From NCBI GenBank assembly GCA_017979445.1, contig CM030707.1:21892586-21956585 (forward strand): DNA of 64,000 bases, given 5' to 3'. The translations under genes and the position numbers were made by a program. Source of the stretch: Akebia trifoliata. Taxonomy: Eukaryota; Streptophyta; Magnoliopsida; Ranunculales; Lardizabalaceae. Of this stretch, positions 1 through 9,641 are shown in pieces. Numbering within the stretch: the stretch's first letter is position 1; every line of letters begins with the position of its first letter. Below the pieces are notes generated by a model. It did not search any database. It was not told the origin of the DNA and saw nothing but the letters and a program-made list of their open reading frames with translations.

Positions 1-19
1 TGGTAATTGCCACGTTAGG

Positions 20-780
20 CCATGAGAGATTGTCATTTATGGATGGTTAATATGGTTACAATCAGATTCAACTCAGCACTGAGGATCAAGAGAAGACTAC
101 CTTTATCACTAAACAGGGATTTTACTATGATAAGGTCATGCCCTTTGGGCTGAAGAACGCAGGGGCAATTTACCAGAGATTAGTGATGGATCTCTTCAGA
201 AATCTATTAGGCAAAATGGTGAAAGTATACATCGACGATTTGTTAGTAAAGAGTAAAAAGAAGGAAGACCACATCGCAGACTTAGAGGAAGTCTTCTCAT
301 GAGTAAGAAATATTAGGATGAAGCTTAACCCAAAAAAGTGCATATTCGTACTCACATCAAAAAAATTCTTGGGGTACTTGGTCACAAAAAGAGGGATAGA
401 AGCTAACCCAAGCCAGATTAAAGCATTGCTCAAAATGCCTTTTCCTAAGACACAAAAAGAGGTCCAAAAGCTAATTGGAAGGGTAATATCTCTAAATCAA
501 TTCATATTTAGATCTTCAGATAAGTGCAGAGTTCTATACCAGTTACTATGAAAGAACATGAGATTTGAGTAGATAGAGGAGTGCGAACATGCTTTTGCTG
601 AGTTGAAAAGGTACCTAGGATGACCACCAATCCTCTCAAAATCAAAAGTAGGAAAGGAGCTTGAGTAGTACCTGGGCATTTTTGAATGCGCATTCAATTC
701 AGTCTTGGTCAAAATAGGGACAGCAACAGAGCAACCCATTTATTTCCTGAACAAGACTTTCTACTTTTCCACATTTGTAG
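20..780 (+). pseudogene. Ty3/gypsy reverse transcriptase-RNase H remnant
   Basis: Conceptual translation gives a recognisable Ty3/gypsy pol segment. It has a degraded start of the RT palm (LSFMDG, then GYNQI), the MPFGLKNAGAIYQR block, the catalytic box as YIDDLLVKS near 229-255, the KCIFVL...FLGYLVTKRGIEANP connection motif near 339-412, and a weak start of RNase H ending EQPIYFLNKTF near 730-765. It is broken by in-frame stops, for example in the WTG-to-TAA-like change near 48, at 301-303 and at 549-551, so it cannot encode a working enzyme. The YIDDLLVKS box and the linker resemble the Tat/Athila side of the family, which is an inference. The element runs off the left edge of the window and no LTR is visible. 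Confidence 0.85.
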
Positions 781-1886
781 TATGTTGAAATGTTTTTATA
801 CTGATTATTATTATTGTGTTGTTTCTTTGGATGTTCAAAATTACCTTTTGGTTTATAGGATCTTTTGTTTGTATTACTTAGGAATTTTTTACTTAAAGAC
901 CTAAAATTCTTATAAGGTTGGGAATTATATTTATCTTTATTGTATCTCTTCGCCCGTGAGAAATTTTTTGGACGTTTGGAAGTGGGTCATAATGGTGGAA
1001 GATCACAATCTTCCCAAAATTTTCCAAAATCTTTTTTACTTGAATACTTGTCATGTTTGAGTTTTTGTTGGAGACGTAAATCTTTACATAATTGTAAGTC
1101 AACTGTATTTATTGTAGAAATGAGTTGCCCATAAATTAGATCATCATACAGGATTGTACCATCATTGTATGTTCTTAACTTTGTTTGTACTTTATTAGCA
1201 AATAAAGTGGGAAGCTTTGTAATAAATTTTTCTTTTCAAAAACTTTGATTTCATTCATTTCGGAGCATAATCTTGGTTAAGAAAACATCTTTATACCACA
1301 TAACGTCATGTAATTTTGGACACTTTAAATTTGTTAGGACTTTTGAAGGCTTATCCCTACATTGATTAGGATCTCTTATAAAATATTTTGTAATTGCATT
1401 AATGATTCTAAATGTTTCTAATGTTTTTCAATTGATTTTGAATATATCTAACCATCATCAATATAATAGTGACTTAGATTAGATTTGTTCTCCAATTTTC
1501 AAACAAATTTATGTTTCTTCTAGTATTTTTCTTTCAAATTGTGTCTGAACATATGAGTTAATTACACAAACAAATGTTCTCTTATTGATTTTCTATATTT
1601 AATGGTTCATATTAGATTTGAAAAAATCGAAAGAAAATTTTGATTTTTGTTTTTGGGTCAAATTTAAGGCTTTGAAAATAGTTGGTTTTTGGAATCCTAA
1701 GCTTAAAATTAAAATTTATAGTGAAAACAAATTTTATTTTTAAATTTATTTTAAAAAGTTTCTTAGAATTTTATGGTTTGTGATCCAATGTTACTCAATC
1801 ATTGTATTGGGTGCTACATGAACATTTGGTCCATATAGGAAGGTGGTCCTTCCATCCATACAACCCATCTCATGCATAATCGCACA
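781..1886. other. AT-rich intergenic DNA, no gene seen
   Basis: Only short chance reading frames occur here. I see no conserved protein motif, terminal repeat or RNA gene. It may include decayed 3' parts of the preceding gypsy element, but nothing proves it. Confidence 0.5.
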
Positions 1887-2075
1887 TACAAAGGTAGGAC
1901 TGGCAATGATCCGATTTTTATTCGACATCTAATCCTAAAAATAGGATTCAGATCTAACTTTTGAATTTCAGATTGGATTCGAATTAGAAATTGTCGAATC
2001 AAATATTTTTTGGATCACCCTTAATCCAATCTGATAAAATCCTGATCAAATAAAAAATTTATAATTTTTTAGAGA

Positions 2076-2170
2076 GTTACTAGTGCCACATCAACTTTTA
2101 CTAACGCCACACCAATTGATTTACATAGGGGAAATGGTGTGGCATTAGTAAAAGTTGGTGCGGCAATAAC
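2076..2170. repeat. Short hairpin-forming inverted repeat
   Basis: Arms at about 2076-2114 and 2135-2170 are nearly perfect reverse complements with a loop of about 20 bp. The structure lies inside the hAT-like element at 1895-3085. It is probably a tiny foldback insertion; there is no coding potential. Confidence 0.65.
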
Positions 2171-2544
2171 AGATCCACCAACGGCCAAAACCACCACCAC
2201 CGGAAGACCCCTGCAAACGAACGGTCCGGTCACTCTCTCTCTCTCTCTCAAGCAAAACAGAAGCACATACTTGTTCAAGGGTCTAGATCAAGTACTCGTA
2301 GGTGTTAGATTGTAAACTAACACCTGTACGCCTTGATTGCCATGTGGCACATATTTAGCTTGCAAAATTTGGGACTTTCAATGGGATCAGTTTGGATCAA
2401 TGAACCTTTCAGTTCCTACATTCAAAATGATGTTTGGTTGGTTACGGTTCGAATCGGTTATCTATTGATTGACTATATAGTCGGATCCGATTTGAATAAA
2501 TAATTTAGTGATCCGATCCAATCGAATCCGGATCATATAATAAA

Positions 2545-3028
2545 ATTAGAGAAATTTATCAAAACAGTACAATTTTTCATAATTAATTATCAAAACGGTA
2601 AACTGTAGTAATTAATTCCGAAAACGATAATTTTACCATTTTCGAAATTAATATATTTTACCAAAATGGTAAAAACAGTAAAATGTAAATTTTTTTTATC
2701 GAAAATACCCTTTTTATTTTACATATGTATTTACCAATTTAACCTTAGAAATAAATTAAAATCCAAGTGAATCTTTATCTTCTTTTTAATCTTCCTAACA
2801 CTAAATAGAAATATGAAAGAGGAGATGATTTTTTCATAATTTTAGTCAAAAAAATGAAAAATATATATTTTTAGTAAAAAAAATTTACGTTTTATTGTTT
2901 TAACCATTTTGATAAAAACTATTAATTCCGAAAATGGTAAAATTACTGTTTTCGGAATTAATTGCTACAATTTATCGTTTTGGTAAATAGTTGAAATGTG
3001 ATGCATGTTTTGATAAATTTGCCATAAA
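2545..3028. mobile_element. MITE-like palindromic element (AAATTTATCAAAAC ends)
   Basis: The left end (GAGAAATTTATCAAAAC) is mirrored at the right end near 3005-3022. The interior is a chain of complementary ACCATTTT/AAAATGGT and CCGAAAA/TTTTCGG blocks, so most of the element can fold back. A second, shorter relative is at about 20693-21010. No transposase is encoded and the superfamily is unassigned. Confidence 0.6.
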
Positions 3029-3206
3029 ATTATTTGGATTGGTTTGGTATTGAGCTGGTACCGAACTGATCCACTGCCAGCCCTAAACATGGGTTACATG
3101 CACCAAAGAACAGATTAAGCTTGTGCCAAATGGAGGAGAATGCAACACGTGTCCTTTTGATAAATAAATAACAACCCACGTGTTTTTTGGGGGAGAGTTT
3201 TCGAGG

Positions 3207-3871
3207 CATGGTTTTAAATCTGATTCGAGATTGAGATGACTCGTTTGAGTTATCTCAATAACGTTCAACAATGAGCCAGTTTTATACGACGTCTCATACT
3301 TCAAATCATTTTGCGAGATAAATGAGATGATTCAGATACTATTTTGAAAATCTTGCCTAATCAACCAAAATTTTATATATTTTGATTCAAATAATAAATT
3401 TGATTAAAATTTAAATATTTTTATATATATAAAACATGATCTTAAAATCATATATTTGGATTGAGAGAAGTGGAGAGAAGAGAAACTCATTAAGAGACAA
3501 AAAAACTTAATTTCTCTCATCATGTTTGAATTGGAGGAGAGAAATTGGGATAGCTTTGAAATTTTAAAATATCTTAGAAGAAATCTAGAGACATAATTAA
3601 AATTATAAAATATTTTAAAAGAATTTTTCTCTTAATCTCTTCACTTCGGGGAGAAAGAAAATTCAATTTTCTTTATTTTTTATTATCATTTGTTGTCTAA
3701 TCTACCTTATTTATATATAAAAAATCATACTTATTTTCTAGTAAATAATATATGAATAAATCTATATAAACCAAGTTAAATGGTCTATGCGGTGCGAAAC
3801 GAGTTGACTTGTCTGAGACAACTCGGTCTCTTTAAATAGACGAGACGAGAAATCGAGTTTTGAAAACCATG
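3207..3871. mobile_element. hAT-like element directly upstream of F-box gene A
   Basis: The element starts CATGGTTTTAAATC and ends with its complement, GTTTTGAAAACCATG. It is flanked by 8-bp direct repeats with one mismatch, TTTCGAGG at 3199-3206 and TTTCAAGG at 3872-3879, which fits a hAT-type target duplication. The interior contains repeated ACTCGGTCTC/GAGACGAG palindromic blocks. Its right end is 135 bp from the start codon of F-box gene A, and it carries a TATATAAA box at 3763-3770. It may therefore supply the promoter of that gene (inference). Unit B keeps the same right end at 42415. Confidence 0.7.
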
Positions 3872-4006
3872 TTTCAAGGTCTCTGAAGCTCGAAGTGAAG
3901 ACGGAAGTAGGAAACATAGAGCAAGAGATAGTCTTCCACAACAGAGCCGGACTGCAACTCTCTCTCTCTCCTTTTTCATTTTCCCCCCTCACCCCCCTAC
4001 ACACGG
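3763..4006 (+). promoter_or_regulatory. Likely promoter and 5' leader of F-box gene A
   Basis: A TATATAAA box lies at 3763-3770, within the hAT-like element. A pyrimidine-rich leader with a CT tract follows (about 3957-3998), and such tracts are common in plant 5' leaders. Unit B preserves the leader from the TTTCAAGG junction onward, including the CT-rich stretch. The transcription start itself cannot be placed from sequence. Confidence 0.4.
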
Positions 4007-5113
4007 ATGGAAAAAACCCTAGACCTACAGAGCAGATCTGCAGTGAGGAAGATGGAAGAACTCCCACCAGAGGTGATCCAGGAAATCCTCTCAAGACTAC
4101 CCATTAATTCTCTCTTTCAAAGTAGGTGTGTATGCTCAACCTGGCGCAATTTAGTTAATGAATCTCGCCTTGCTAACATGCACTTGGCTCAATCTTCTCG
4201 AAACGAAATCTCTGGTCTCATCCTTCAAACCCTAGAATCCAAATTATTGTACGTTATACCAGACTTGGAGACTTGTGATGTTGCAATTCAACTTAGTAAT
4301 TTACCATTTAAATCTTGGCTCCCAAAATTTAGGATAATAGGTTCTTGTAATGGATTTCTTTGCTTAGCAGATCCGTGTTATAATTATCGAAGCATATTTA
4401 TATGCAATCCTCTAACCGGAGAGTACATGAAGCTTCCCGACAATGACACCTTTGGTAAGGTTAATGGTAATTTGTTTGGGTTTGGTCTCGATCCCAAAAA
4501 GAAAGAGTACAAGGTCGTTAGAATGAGATTTGTTGGAAATAATGGAACCTCAGAGGTTGAGGTGCATACACTTGGCACTGATTCTTGGAGAAGTATTGCT
4601 TCTATCCCAAAGAATAATTGTGTGGGTTCGAGTGTTTTTGTTAATGGAAATTTACATTGGTTGCATATTAATAGTTTGTTGGAGTTTGATTATATCATTG
4701 CTATCAATATGGAAGATGAAAAGGTCCGCTTGATTCAGCCTCCTCCCTCTGTTGTTGGCAAGGGTCCTTCTTTCATTTATTTGGGATCATTGGGAGGGTG
4801 TCTTTCTTTGGTTGATGATGACTGTAAGGAAAGTGCTGAGGTATGGGTAATGAAAGATTACGACGTGGGAAAGTCTTGGACTAAAGAGTTTGTTATTAAA
4901 AGGCATGATAATGAAGAACTACGAACCTTGGGCATACAAAAGGATGGCAAAATTCTATTGCAATTAAGTTTTACGGGATTATTCTCGTATGATCCTCAAA
5001 GCAAAAGGTTTAAGGATTTCGGAATTCATGGCCTTCCACAAATCCTCGAAGCAGTTCCTTATGTGGCTAGCTTTCTTTTGATTAAGGATGCTTTTGTACC
5101 AGAGAAGTGGTGA
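4007..5113 (+). CDS. F-box protein with FBA-type C-terminal domain (unit A)
   Basis: This is an intact single-exon reading frame of 368 residues. Residues about 16-58 form an F-box (MEELPPEVIQEILSRLP...CVCSTWRNLV), the part that docks on SKP1/ASK proteins in SCF ubiquitin ligases. The rest matches the plant F-box-associated layout: GSCNGFLCL near 111-120, CNPLTGEYMKLP near 133-144, and EVWVMKDYDV...SWTKEFVI near 280-300, which usually bind the substrate. The family includes CPR1/CPR30-type proteins, and the target here is unknown. Met16 (4052) is an alternative start just before the F-box. Both Met1 and Met16 are kept in the unit B paralogue (about 85% identical by eye), which suggests that the protein is under selection. 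The upstream region is a hAT-like element and the downstream region an old copia element. Confidence 0.93.
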   Translation: MEKTLDLQSRSAVRKMEELPPEVIQEILSRLPINSLFQSRCVCSTWRNLVNESRLANMHLAQSSRNEISGLILQTLESKLLYVIPDLETCDVAIQLSNLPFKSWLPKFRIIGSCNGFLCLADPCYNYRSIFICNPLTGEYMKLPDNDTFGKVNGNLFGFGLDPKKKEYKVVRMRFVGNNGTSEVEVHTLGTDSWRSIASIPKNNCVGSSVFVNGNLHWLHINSLLEFDYIIAINMEDEKVRLIQPPPSVVGKGPSFIYLGSLGGCLSLVDDDCKESAEVWVMKDYDVGKSWTKEFVIKRHDNEELRTLGIQKDGKILLQLSFTGLFSYDPQSKRFKDFGIHGLPQILEAVPYVASFLLIKDAFVPEKW

Positions 5114-5429
5114 TGAAGATGAAAATGGAAAGAAAAAGAAAGGAAGAAATATTGAATAAGGTAAACGATGATCTATCCTAGTCAATGTTAACAATGAGGA
5201 CATTATAGCTATCTCATAAATGGTTTAAACGCATTTGAGCATCATGTCTTACTTTTATATTCCTATTTATGCTTCAATAACCTTAAACGTGACTACTTGA
5301 ATGCATAACTATATTGTACATAGCTCTTCAATTTCATTTTCTTGGTGCTTTTTATGGCCATGCTTTATTATCTTAATTATTATATTTCTTTGATGAGGTG
5401 AAGTTCAGATGAAAAATAGAATTTGTTTG
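5114..5429 (+). other. 3' flank of F-box gene A, shared by all units
   Basis: This segment, with its GAAGATGAAAATGGAAAG start and an AATTTCATTTTCTTGGTG block, recurs after F-box gene B (43676-43982), after the two F-box 3' remnants (about 8690-8920 and 52715-52950) and after pseudogene C (60150-60338, 61357-61450). It probably contains the 3' UTR. It marks the duplicated unit better than the coding region does. Confidence 0.75.
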
Positions 5430-5748
5430 TGTTAGATGATACAAGAACAGGGGCAGTAACCTTTTGGCACTTCTACAAATTCAGCCACATCTGAGTTTAT
5501 ATTTACAACAGTTTGGACACCTTTCCATTCTACAATTTACTCTTGTGAATTGGTCTTAATATCTTTACACTTGTTTTTCAAAGACAAGAGTTTGTAACTT
5601 CTAGTAAGAAAGTTATTATAAGCAAGCATTTTATTTGTGCAGTGTCATCAAGAGACACACTCCAAATTCTGTCAGGCCATCTCTCTCTCTCTCTTACATA
5701 TAAATTCCAGCAACATTGAATTTAACATAACTTGTTAAAATTCTTTTA
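5430..5748 (+). repeat. 5' LTR of unit A copia element
   Basis: It starts TGTTAGATGATAC and ends TTAAAATTCTTTTA just before a degraded primer site (TGGTATCCAGTA). It aligns along its length with the unit B LTR at 43983-44343, with small deletions, and carries a CT microsatellite near 5683-5694. Confidence 0.75.
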
Positions 5749-5804
5749 TGGTATCCAGTAAGGCTAACATCTATCCAGTAATAATCCTCTCAATGCCTGC
5801 AATC

Positions 5805-6272
5805 TTGGAGAATTGAAATGATTTCGATTCTTCCCCCTTCAAACACTACTCTCTCATTTTCTCACATGGCTTCCCTTATCACCTTGAAACTTTCCACAAC
5901 TAATTATTTATTGTGGAAAACCCAATTCGTATCTCTTCTTGAAAGCCAAAACTTCTGGTTTTATTAATGGAACCATTCCTCCACAACCTCAAACTGGATC
6001 AGGAATACCCAATCTAGATCTTCAACAATGGATGCTTATCGACAAACTTGTCTTTACTCTTCTTTAGAACTCTCTTTCCGAAGAGGTTATGAGTGAAGTG
6101 ATTGGTCTCTTTTGCTCAATGGATGTGTGGCAAACTTTTGAACAAATCTTTTCCCATTCCTCTATTAGCAGAGAATTGCAATTACGAGAGGAGTTGCAAT
6201 TTCTTCGTTGTGGTGATCTCACCATTTCTGATCATGCACGTAAGTTTAAAACTATTTGTAAGGCTCTATGAT
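5805..6272 (+). pseudogene. copia gag N-terminal remnant (unit A)
   Basis: It is homologous to the gag start in unit B (44401-44796). The protein block contains the ITLKLSTTNYLLWKTQF-type N-terminal copia motif and a WQTFEQIFSHSSI helix region. The initiator codon is changed to TTG at 5805-5807 and frameshifts follow, so it is not translatable as a whole. It ends abruptly at about 6268, where a gypsy LTR takes over. Confidence 0.8.
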
Positions 6273-6877
6273 GTAGCAGAACCTTGTGAATCAATAGATT
6301 CGAAAGGAATTAAGAGATTGTGTTTAATGGAACACATAAAAATCGATAGATTCAATAGCTTGAGAGAAAATAAAACACAAAGCTAAAAAGTAATTGTAAA
6401 GGGTAAAATCAGTATTTCATCAGGATCCTACACGTGTCCTGATGAAAGCATGGGCTAAAGAGTAGAAAAGCAACTGCTTAGAGCAAGTGGTACTCAGAGC
6501 AGGTTAATAATCCAGTCTTACTCAATAGAAGGGCATAACATAGATAGAGGTCTGCCCTACTGGCAGGGCAGACTAAATCAGTATATTCGCACAACCCTAT
6601 AACAAGCGTATCAAGCTCCAAGATTCTAGGAGAAATCCTAAGAATTCTGAAGCACAATAAGGAAGATTCCAATTCAGTTTAGGATTCTTGTGATCATGAG
6701 ATCCCCCATGATCAAATCCTGAATAAAGGGAAAACCCTAATCCGGGGGAGATACTATATATTCAAGGGATGACCCAAAGCTAGGGATCTTTTTTTGGTTC
6801 CCTTGAGATTTGAGCTAATACTTAACCCTTTCAGCAACTCTAACTTGATTGTCAGAGGATTATTTGAAGGTACCACA
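6269..6877 (+). mobile_element. Solo-LTR-like Ty3/gypsy fragment plus primer site
   Basis: This segment replaces the middle of the unit A copia element. It starts TGATGTAGCAG. Near its right end it has a CTAACTTGATTGTCAGAGG...GGTACCACA block, typical of Tat/Ogre-type gypsy LTR ends, directly followed by a CTGGTGCTATCGCAGAGG stretch that looks like a degraded TGGCGCC-type primer site. No pol is present. The LTR identity is inferred from these end features, and no target duplication can be checked because the copia flank is deleted. Confidence 0.5.
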
Positions 6878-6899
6878 CTGGTGCTATCGCAGAGGAGTG

Positions 6900-8384
6900 A
6901 GGAGCACTTTTTCGAAGCAGCAGATCCCATTTTTACAACATTGGAGAATGAACAATCAGCACACGAACAACCATCAACATTGCAACAATCTACAACATCT
7001 TCTATGAATGAGCATTAAAGAAAGTCCTCAATTTTCATTCGACGTCCCTTTTTAGATGATACCATGCTTTCACATAAATATGTTGACACACATAGCAATA
7101 ATTCTGCACATTCTACTTCTCCTCCAACACTATCTTTATCTCATCAATCCATGATAAGACTCCTCACTTCCAACACCTCTTGAACATAGTCACCAAAGTC
7201 GCTGACTTTTTCAAAAAATCGTGTTTAAATCGCGATTTTAAAGACTGGTGATTAAATCATGACTTTTTGAAAAAGTCGTGATTTAAACAAAAAAAATGTG
7301 ATTTTTTTTGTTGAGCAAGCTATTTTAAAAGGGTTTTTACGAAGAGCATTTATTTTTAAGTTTAAAATAAGATTTGATGATATAAATGATAACATCACTT
7401 AGTAGAAAAAATGTGTTAACACTATTTCGATTTTTTCCCAATTTTCTCTCGATTTTTTTTTTTCTATATTTTTGTTTTTTTTTTTTTTAACTTTTTCCCT
7501 TACCGACTTATTCTCGAACCCTGACTTGGTGACTATGCTCTTCAAGAAGAAACAATCACTCCTATAGTACCCCAATCAGTCCAAGATCAATGCCCCGTTC
7601 GTCTTGCTTGTATGCTTGCTCATTTTGTTGACTATGACCTTAGTTCTACTTCTCGCTCCAAAACAAAACACTAAGGTAATCTAGTCACCTGTCATCTAAT
7701 ACCAATATGTGATGCTGAATTTTTTTCATTCATCTATACATCATTATATTGCTCTCCTCGCCACCAAAGTACTAAAAGGTTTTCTTTCTACTTCAAAACA
7801 TCCACATTGAAAAAAAGCAATGGATGAGGAAATTTGTGCACTTCACTGGTCTTTGGTACAATGCCAACCTCATATAAATTTTGTTGGTTGCCGTTGGATT
7901 TTTAAAACTAAATTAAATCTTAATGGATCTGTGGAAAGATACAAAGCCAGGCACGTTGCTAAAGGGTATAATCAACAACACTGATTAGACTCTGATGAAA
8001 TGTTTGGTCTAGTTGTTAAAGCTACAACCTTCTGTTTGGTGCTCTCTCTTGCATTGTTCATGACTGGCCACTCCATGACCTTGATGTTAAAAACGCCTTT
8101 CTCCATGGCGTTCTTCGTGAAAATGTTTTTGTGGTTCAACCTCTTGGGTATGAAGACCTGCATTATCCGCATCATGTTTGTCGTCTTCATAAGGCTCTCT
8201 ATGGACTGAAACAAGCACCACGGGCATGGTTTGATCATTTTAGTTGATTTCTTCTTCATAATGGTTTTGCATGTAGCAAGGCAGACATTTCAATATTTAT
8301 TTTTCGTCAACACCAAAAAATTATGATTCTTCTTGCCTATGTTGATATATTATTGACCAGTAACAATTCATCTCTGTTGCAATC
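6900..8384 (+). pseudogene. copia pol remnants of unit A (linker and RT)
   Basis: After the gypsy LTR, the copia reading resumes with the serine/threonine-rich linker between integrase and RT (about 6900-7184, 7546-7680) and then the RT N-terminal half (about 7815-8384). Recognisable parts are GCRWIFKTKLN, the [14 protein letters not shown] region in a shifted frame, and a degraded catalytic region near 8337-8360. Many stops and frameshifts are present. The RT sequence stops right after the catalytic box and runs into the CT tract of the 3' LTR, the same junction as in unit B. Confidence 0.75.
7185..7537. mobile_element. hAT-type MITE with 8-bp target duplication
   Basis: The element is 353 bp with inverted ends CATAGTCACCAAAGTC and CATAGTCACCAAGTCAG. 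It is flanked by CTCTTGAA (7177-7184) and CTCTTCAA (7538-7545). The unit B copia element has the uninterrupted site at about 51547-51560 (CTCTTGAAGAAGAAAC), which proves the boundaries and shows that the insertion came after units A and B separated. The interior is T-rich and has ATTTAAATCGCGATTT-type internal palindromes. No coding capacity. Confidence 0.85.
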
Positions 8385-8456
8385 CCTCTCTCTCTCTCTC
8401 TCTTATATAAATATCAGCAACATTAAATTTTAACATGACTTGTTAAAATTCTTTTG
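8385..8456 (+). repeat. 3' LTR remnant of unit A copia element
   Basis: Only the last part of the LTR remains, from its CT microsatellite to TTAAAATTCTTTT. It is followed by GTTAG, the probable target duplication. The same truncated remnant occurs in unit B at 52419-52491. Confidence 0.7.
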
Positions 8457-8469
8457 GTTAGCCATGTTA

Positions 8470-8690
8470 TGGATCACCAAATCCTCAAATCTGTTAGATT
8501 ATCTATGGTTTTGGAGTAAAATTGTAATTGGACATGAAATGAGGAAGTCTCATTTATCCAGCCGAGTTGGGTTGGGTTCATAAGAATATGTTTCTCCATG
8601 TTTAGTAGTTTCCATGGTTCTTTTATTAGATTGTGGCGCTAGTGGTTGTGAGTCCAAGGATGCCTTTATAACGGAGAGGCCATAATGAGA
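8470..8690 (+). pseudogene. 3' end of a second F-box copy (unit A)
   Basis: Just after the copia element, a short stretch translates to a terminus ending KDAFITERP, comparable to KDAFVPEK at the end of the intact F-box proteins. It is followed by the same 3' flank as those genes (to about 8930). Upstream parts of the coding region are missing or unreadable. Unit B has the same remnant at 52500-52712. The ancestral unit therefore probably held two tandem F-box copies separated by the copia insertion (inference). Confidence 0.55.
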
Positions 8691-9144
8691 AGATGGAAAA
8701 AAAAATGAACTGTCCAACTCTAGATAAGATTAATATGTCCTGTTCAAAACCATTTATTGCACTTTCATCAATGTTTTAAATACATTTGGAGCATCATGTC
8801 TTTCTTTAAAAGTTCTATCTATACTTCAAAGGATCATAAACATGACTATTTTCATGCATAACTATATCATGTATGGCTCTTTAATTTCATTTTCTTGGTG
8901 ATTTTTCCGATCATGCACTGTAATATCATACATGAACATATTTTTTTGGGTCAAATTTTTGATTGAAAACAAAGAATTTGTCAGCCACATTTTGAATCCT
9001 TATCATGGACTTCCAAGTCATCGTTTCTGTTGAACTCATTGTTTTTGGAGTTAAAAGGACATAAAACGAGGAAGCCTTCACTATTCCTTGGAGTATCTGT
9101 GGGAAGCAGTCAGAAGAATCAGTTGCTTCATAAAATGAGGAACA

Positions 9145-9162
9145 CCCCCCCCCCCCCCCCCC
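9145..9162. repeat. Poly-C tract (18 C)
   Basis: A run of 18 cytosines is present here in unit A only; unit B has no such run at the matching place (about 53215). Confidence 0.9.
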
Positions 9163-9330
9163 AACTTCACCAGTGCTTGAATTTATGAGAAGAGGTCCCA
9201 TAATATTAGTTGCTTGACCTTGTTCTCAGATTTGAGAAATTTTCTGTGATTGCTTGAGACATCATTAATTAGCAGATTCCACTATGCATTGAATTGGTTA
9301 GGACTGTAATTATTGCATCGTAATATATAT

Positions 9331-9593
9331 GGGTCAGGTTCGCCAGGTGATATAGCCAACATGTTTTGTCCTATATGGATTAGAAGTTTTGGAATGGACT
9401 GATTTTTGGTGTGGAGATCTGCCTCACCAAAAATCAGCCCATTTTGAAACACCTAACCCCACTTTACAAGTTGAAGAAATGTTGACCATCCATTTTTTGT
9501 AAACCACTTTTGATGGGGTTAGAAGTATTCTGACCCATATTTTAAAAATGTGTTGGCTTTATTGTTGGCCATATAGTTGGCTGGTGATCCTGT
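9331..9593. mobile_element. TA-targeting foldback element, copy 1
   Basis: It lies after a TATATAT tract. Outer arms GGGTCAGGTTCGCCAG and GGACAGGATCACCAGCC (other strand) pair with each other. It has one hairpin (about 9388-9458), the conserved spacer with a CAAGTTGAAGAAATG...TTTTGATGGGGTTAGAAG layout, and only a stub of the second hairpin. The homologous insertion in unit B is at 53392-53560, so it predates the duplication. Confidence 0.8.
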
Positions 9594-9616
9594 CCTTCTC
9601 TCTCACTCTTCCTCTA

Positions 9617-9641
9617 CACACACACACACACACACACACAA
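9617..9641. repeat. (AC)n microsatellite
   Basis: About 12 AC units in the downstream flank of unit A, followed by an A-rich stretch to about 9675. Confidence 0.9.

Larger units (their letters stand above)
1895..3085. mobile_element. hAT-like non-autonomous element (TAGGRCTGGCA ends)
   Basis: The left end reads TAGGACTGGCAATGATCCG and the right end, on the other strand, reads TAGGGCTGGCAGTGGATCAG. These are matching terminal inverted repeats of a type common in plant hAT elements. The 8 bases outside each end (1887-1894 and 3086-3093) match at 5 of 8 positions, as expected for an old 8-bp target duplication. The interior has GATCCGATCC-type repeats and two further nested palindromic insertions, and no transposase. 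A second member with a perfect 8-bp duplication lies at 39957-40744, which supports the boundaries. Confidence 0.7.
5430..8456 (+). mobile_element. Decayed Ty1/copia element of unit A
   Basis: This is an old copia element inserted in the 3' flank of the F-box gene and shared with unit B (43983-52491). It keeps a 5' LTR, a degenerate primer site, a gag remnant, pol fragments and the last about 70 bp of the 3' LTR. The whole middle (gag end, protease, integrase) is missing and replaced by a gypsy LTR at 6269-6877. The original target duplication survives weakly as GTTAG-like repeats (GTTTG before the left LTR, GTTAG at 8457-8461). Confidence 0.8.

Noticed and set aside
3762..4094. A 110-residue minus-strand frame overlapping the start of F-box gene A
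   Set aside because: It is antisense to the leader and F-box coding region and shows no conserved domain. Similar antisense frames occur over gene B only because the genes are paralogous.
9145..9162. The 18-C run as a functional G-quadruplex site
   Set aside because: It is present only in unit A, inside decaying flank DNA. A slippage or assembly artefact is equally likely.
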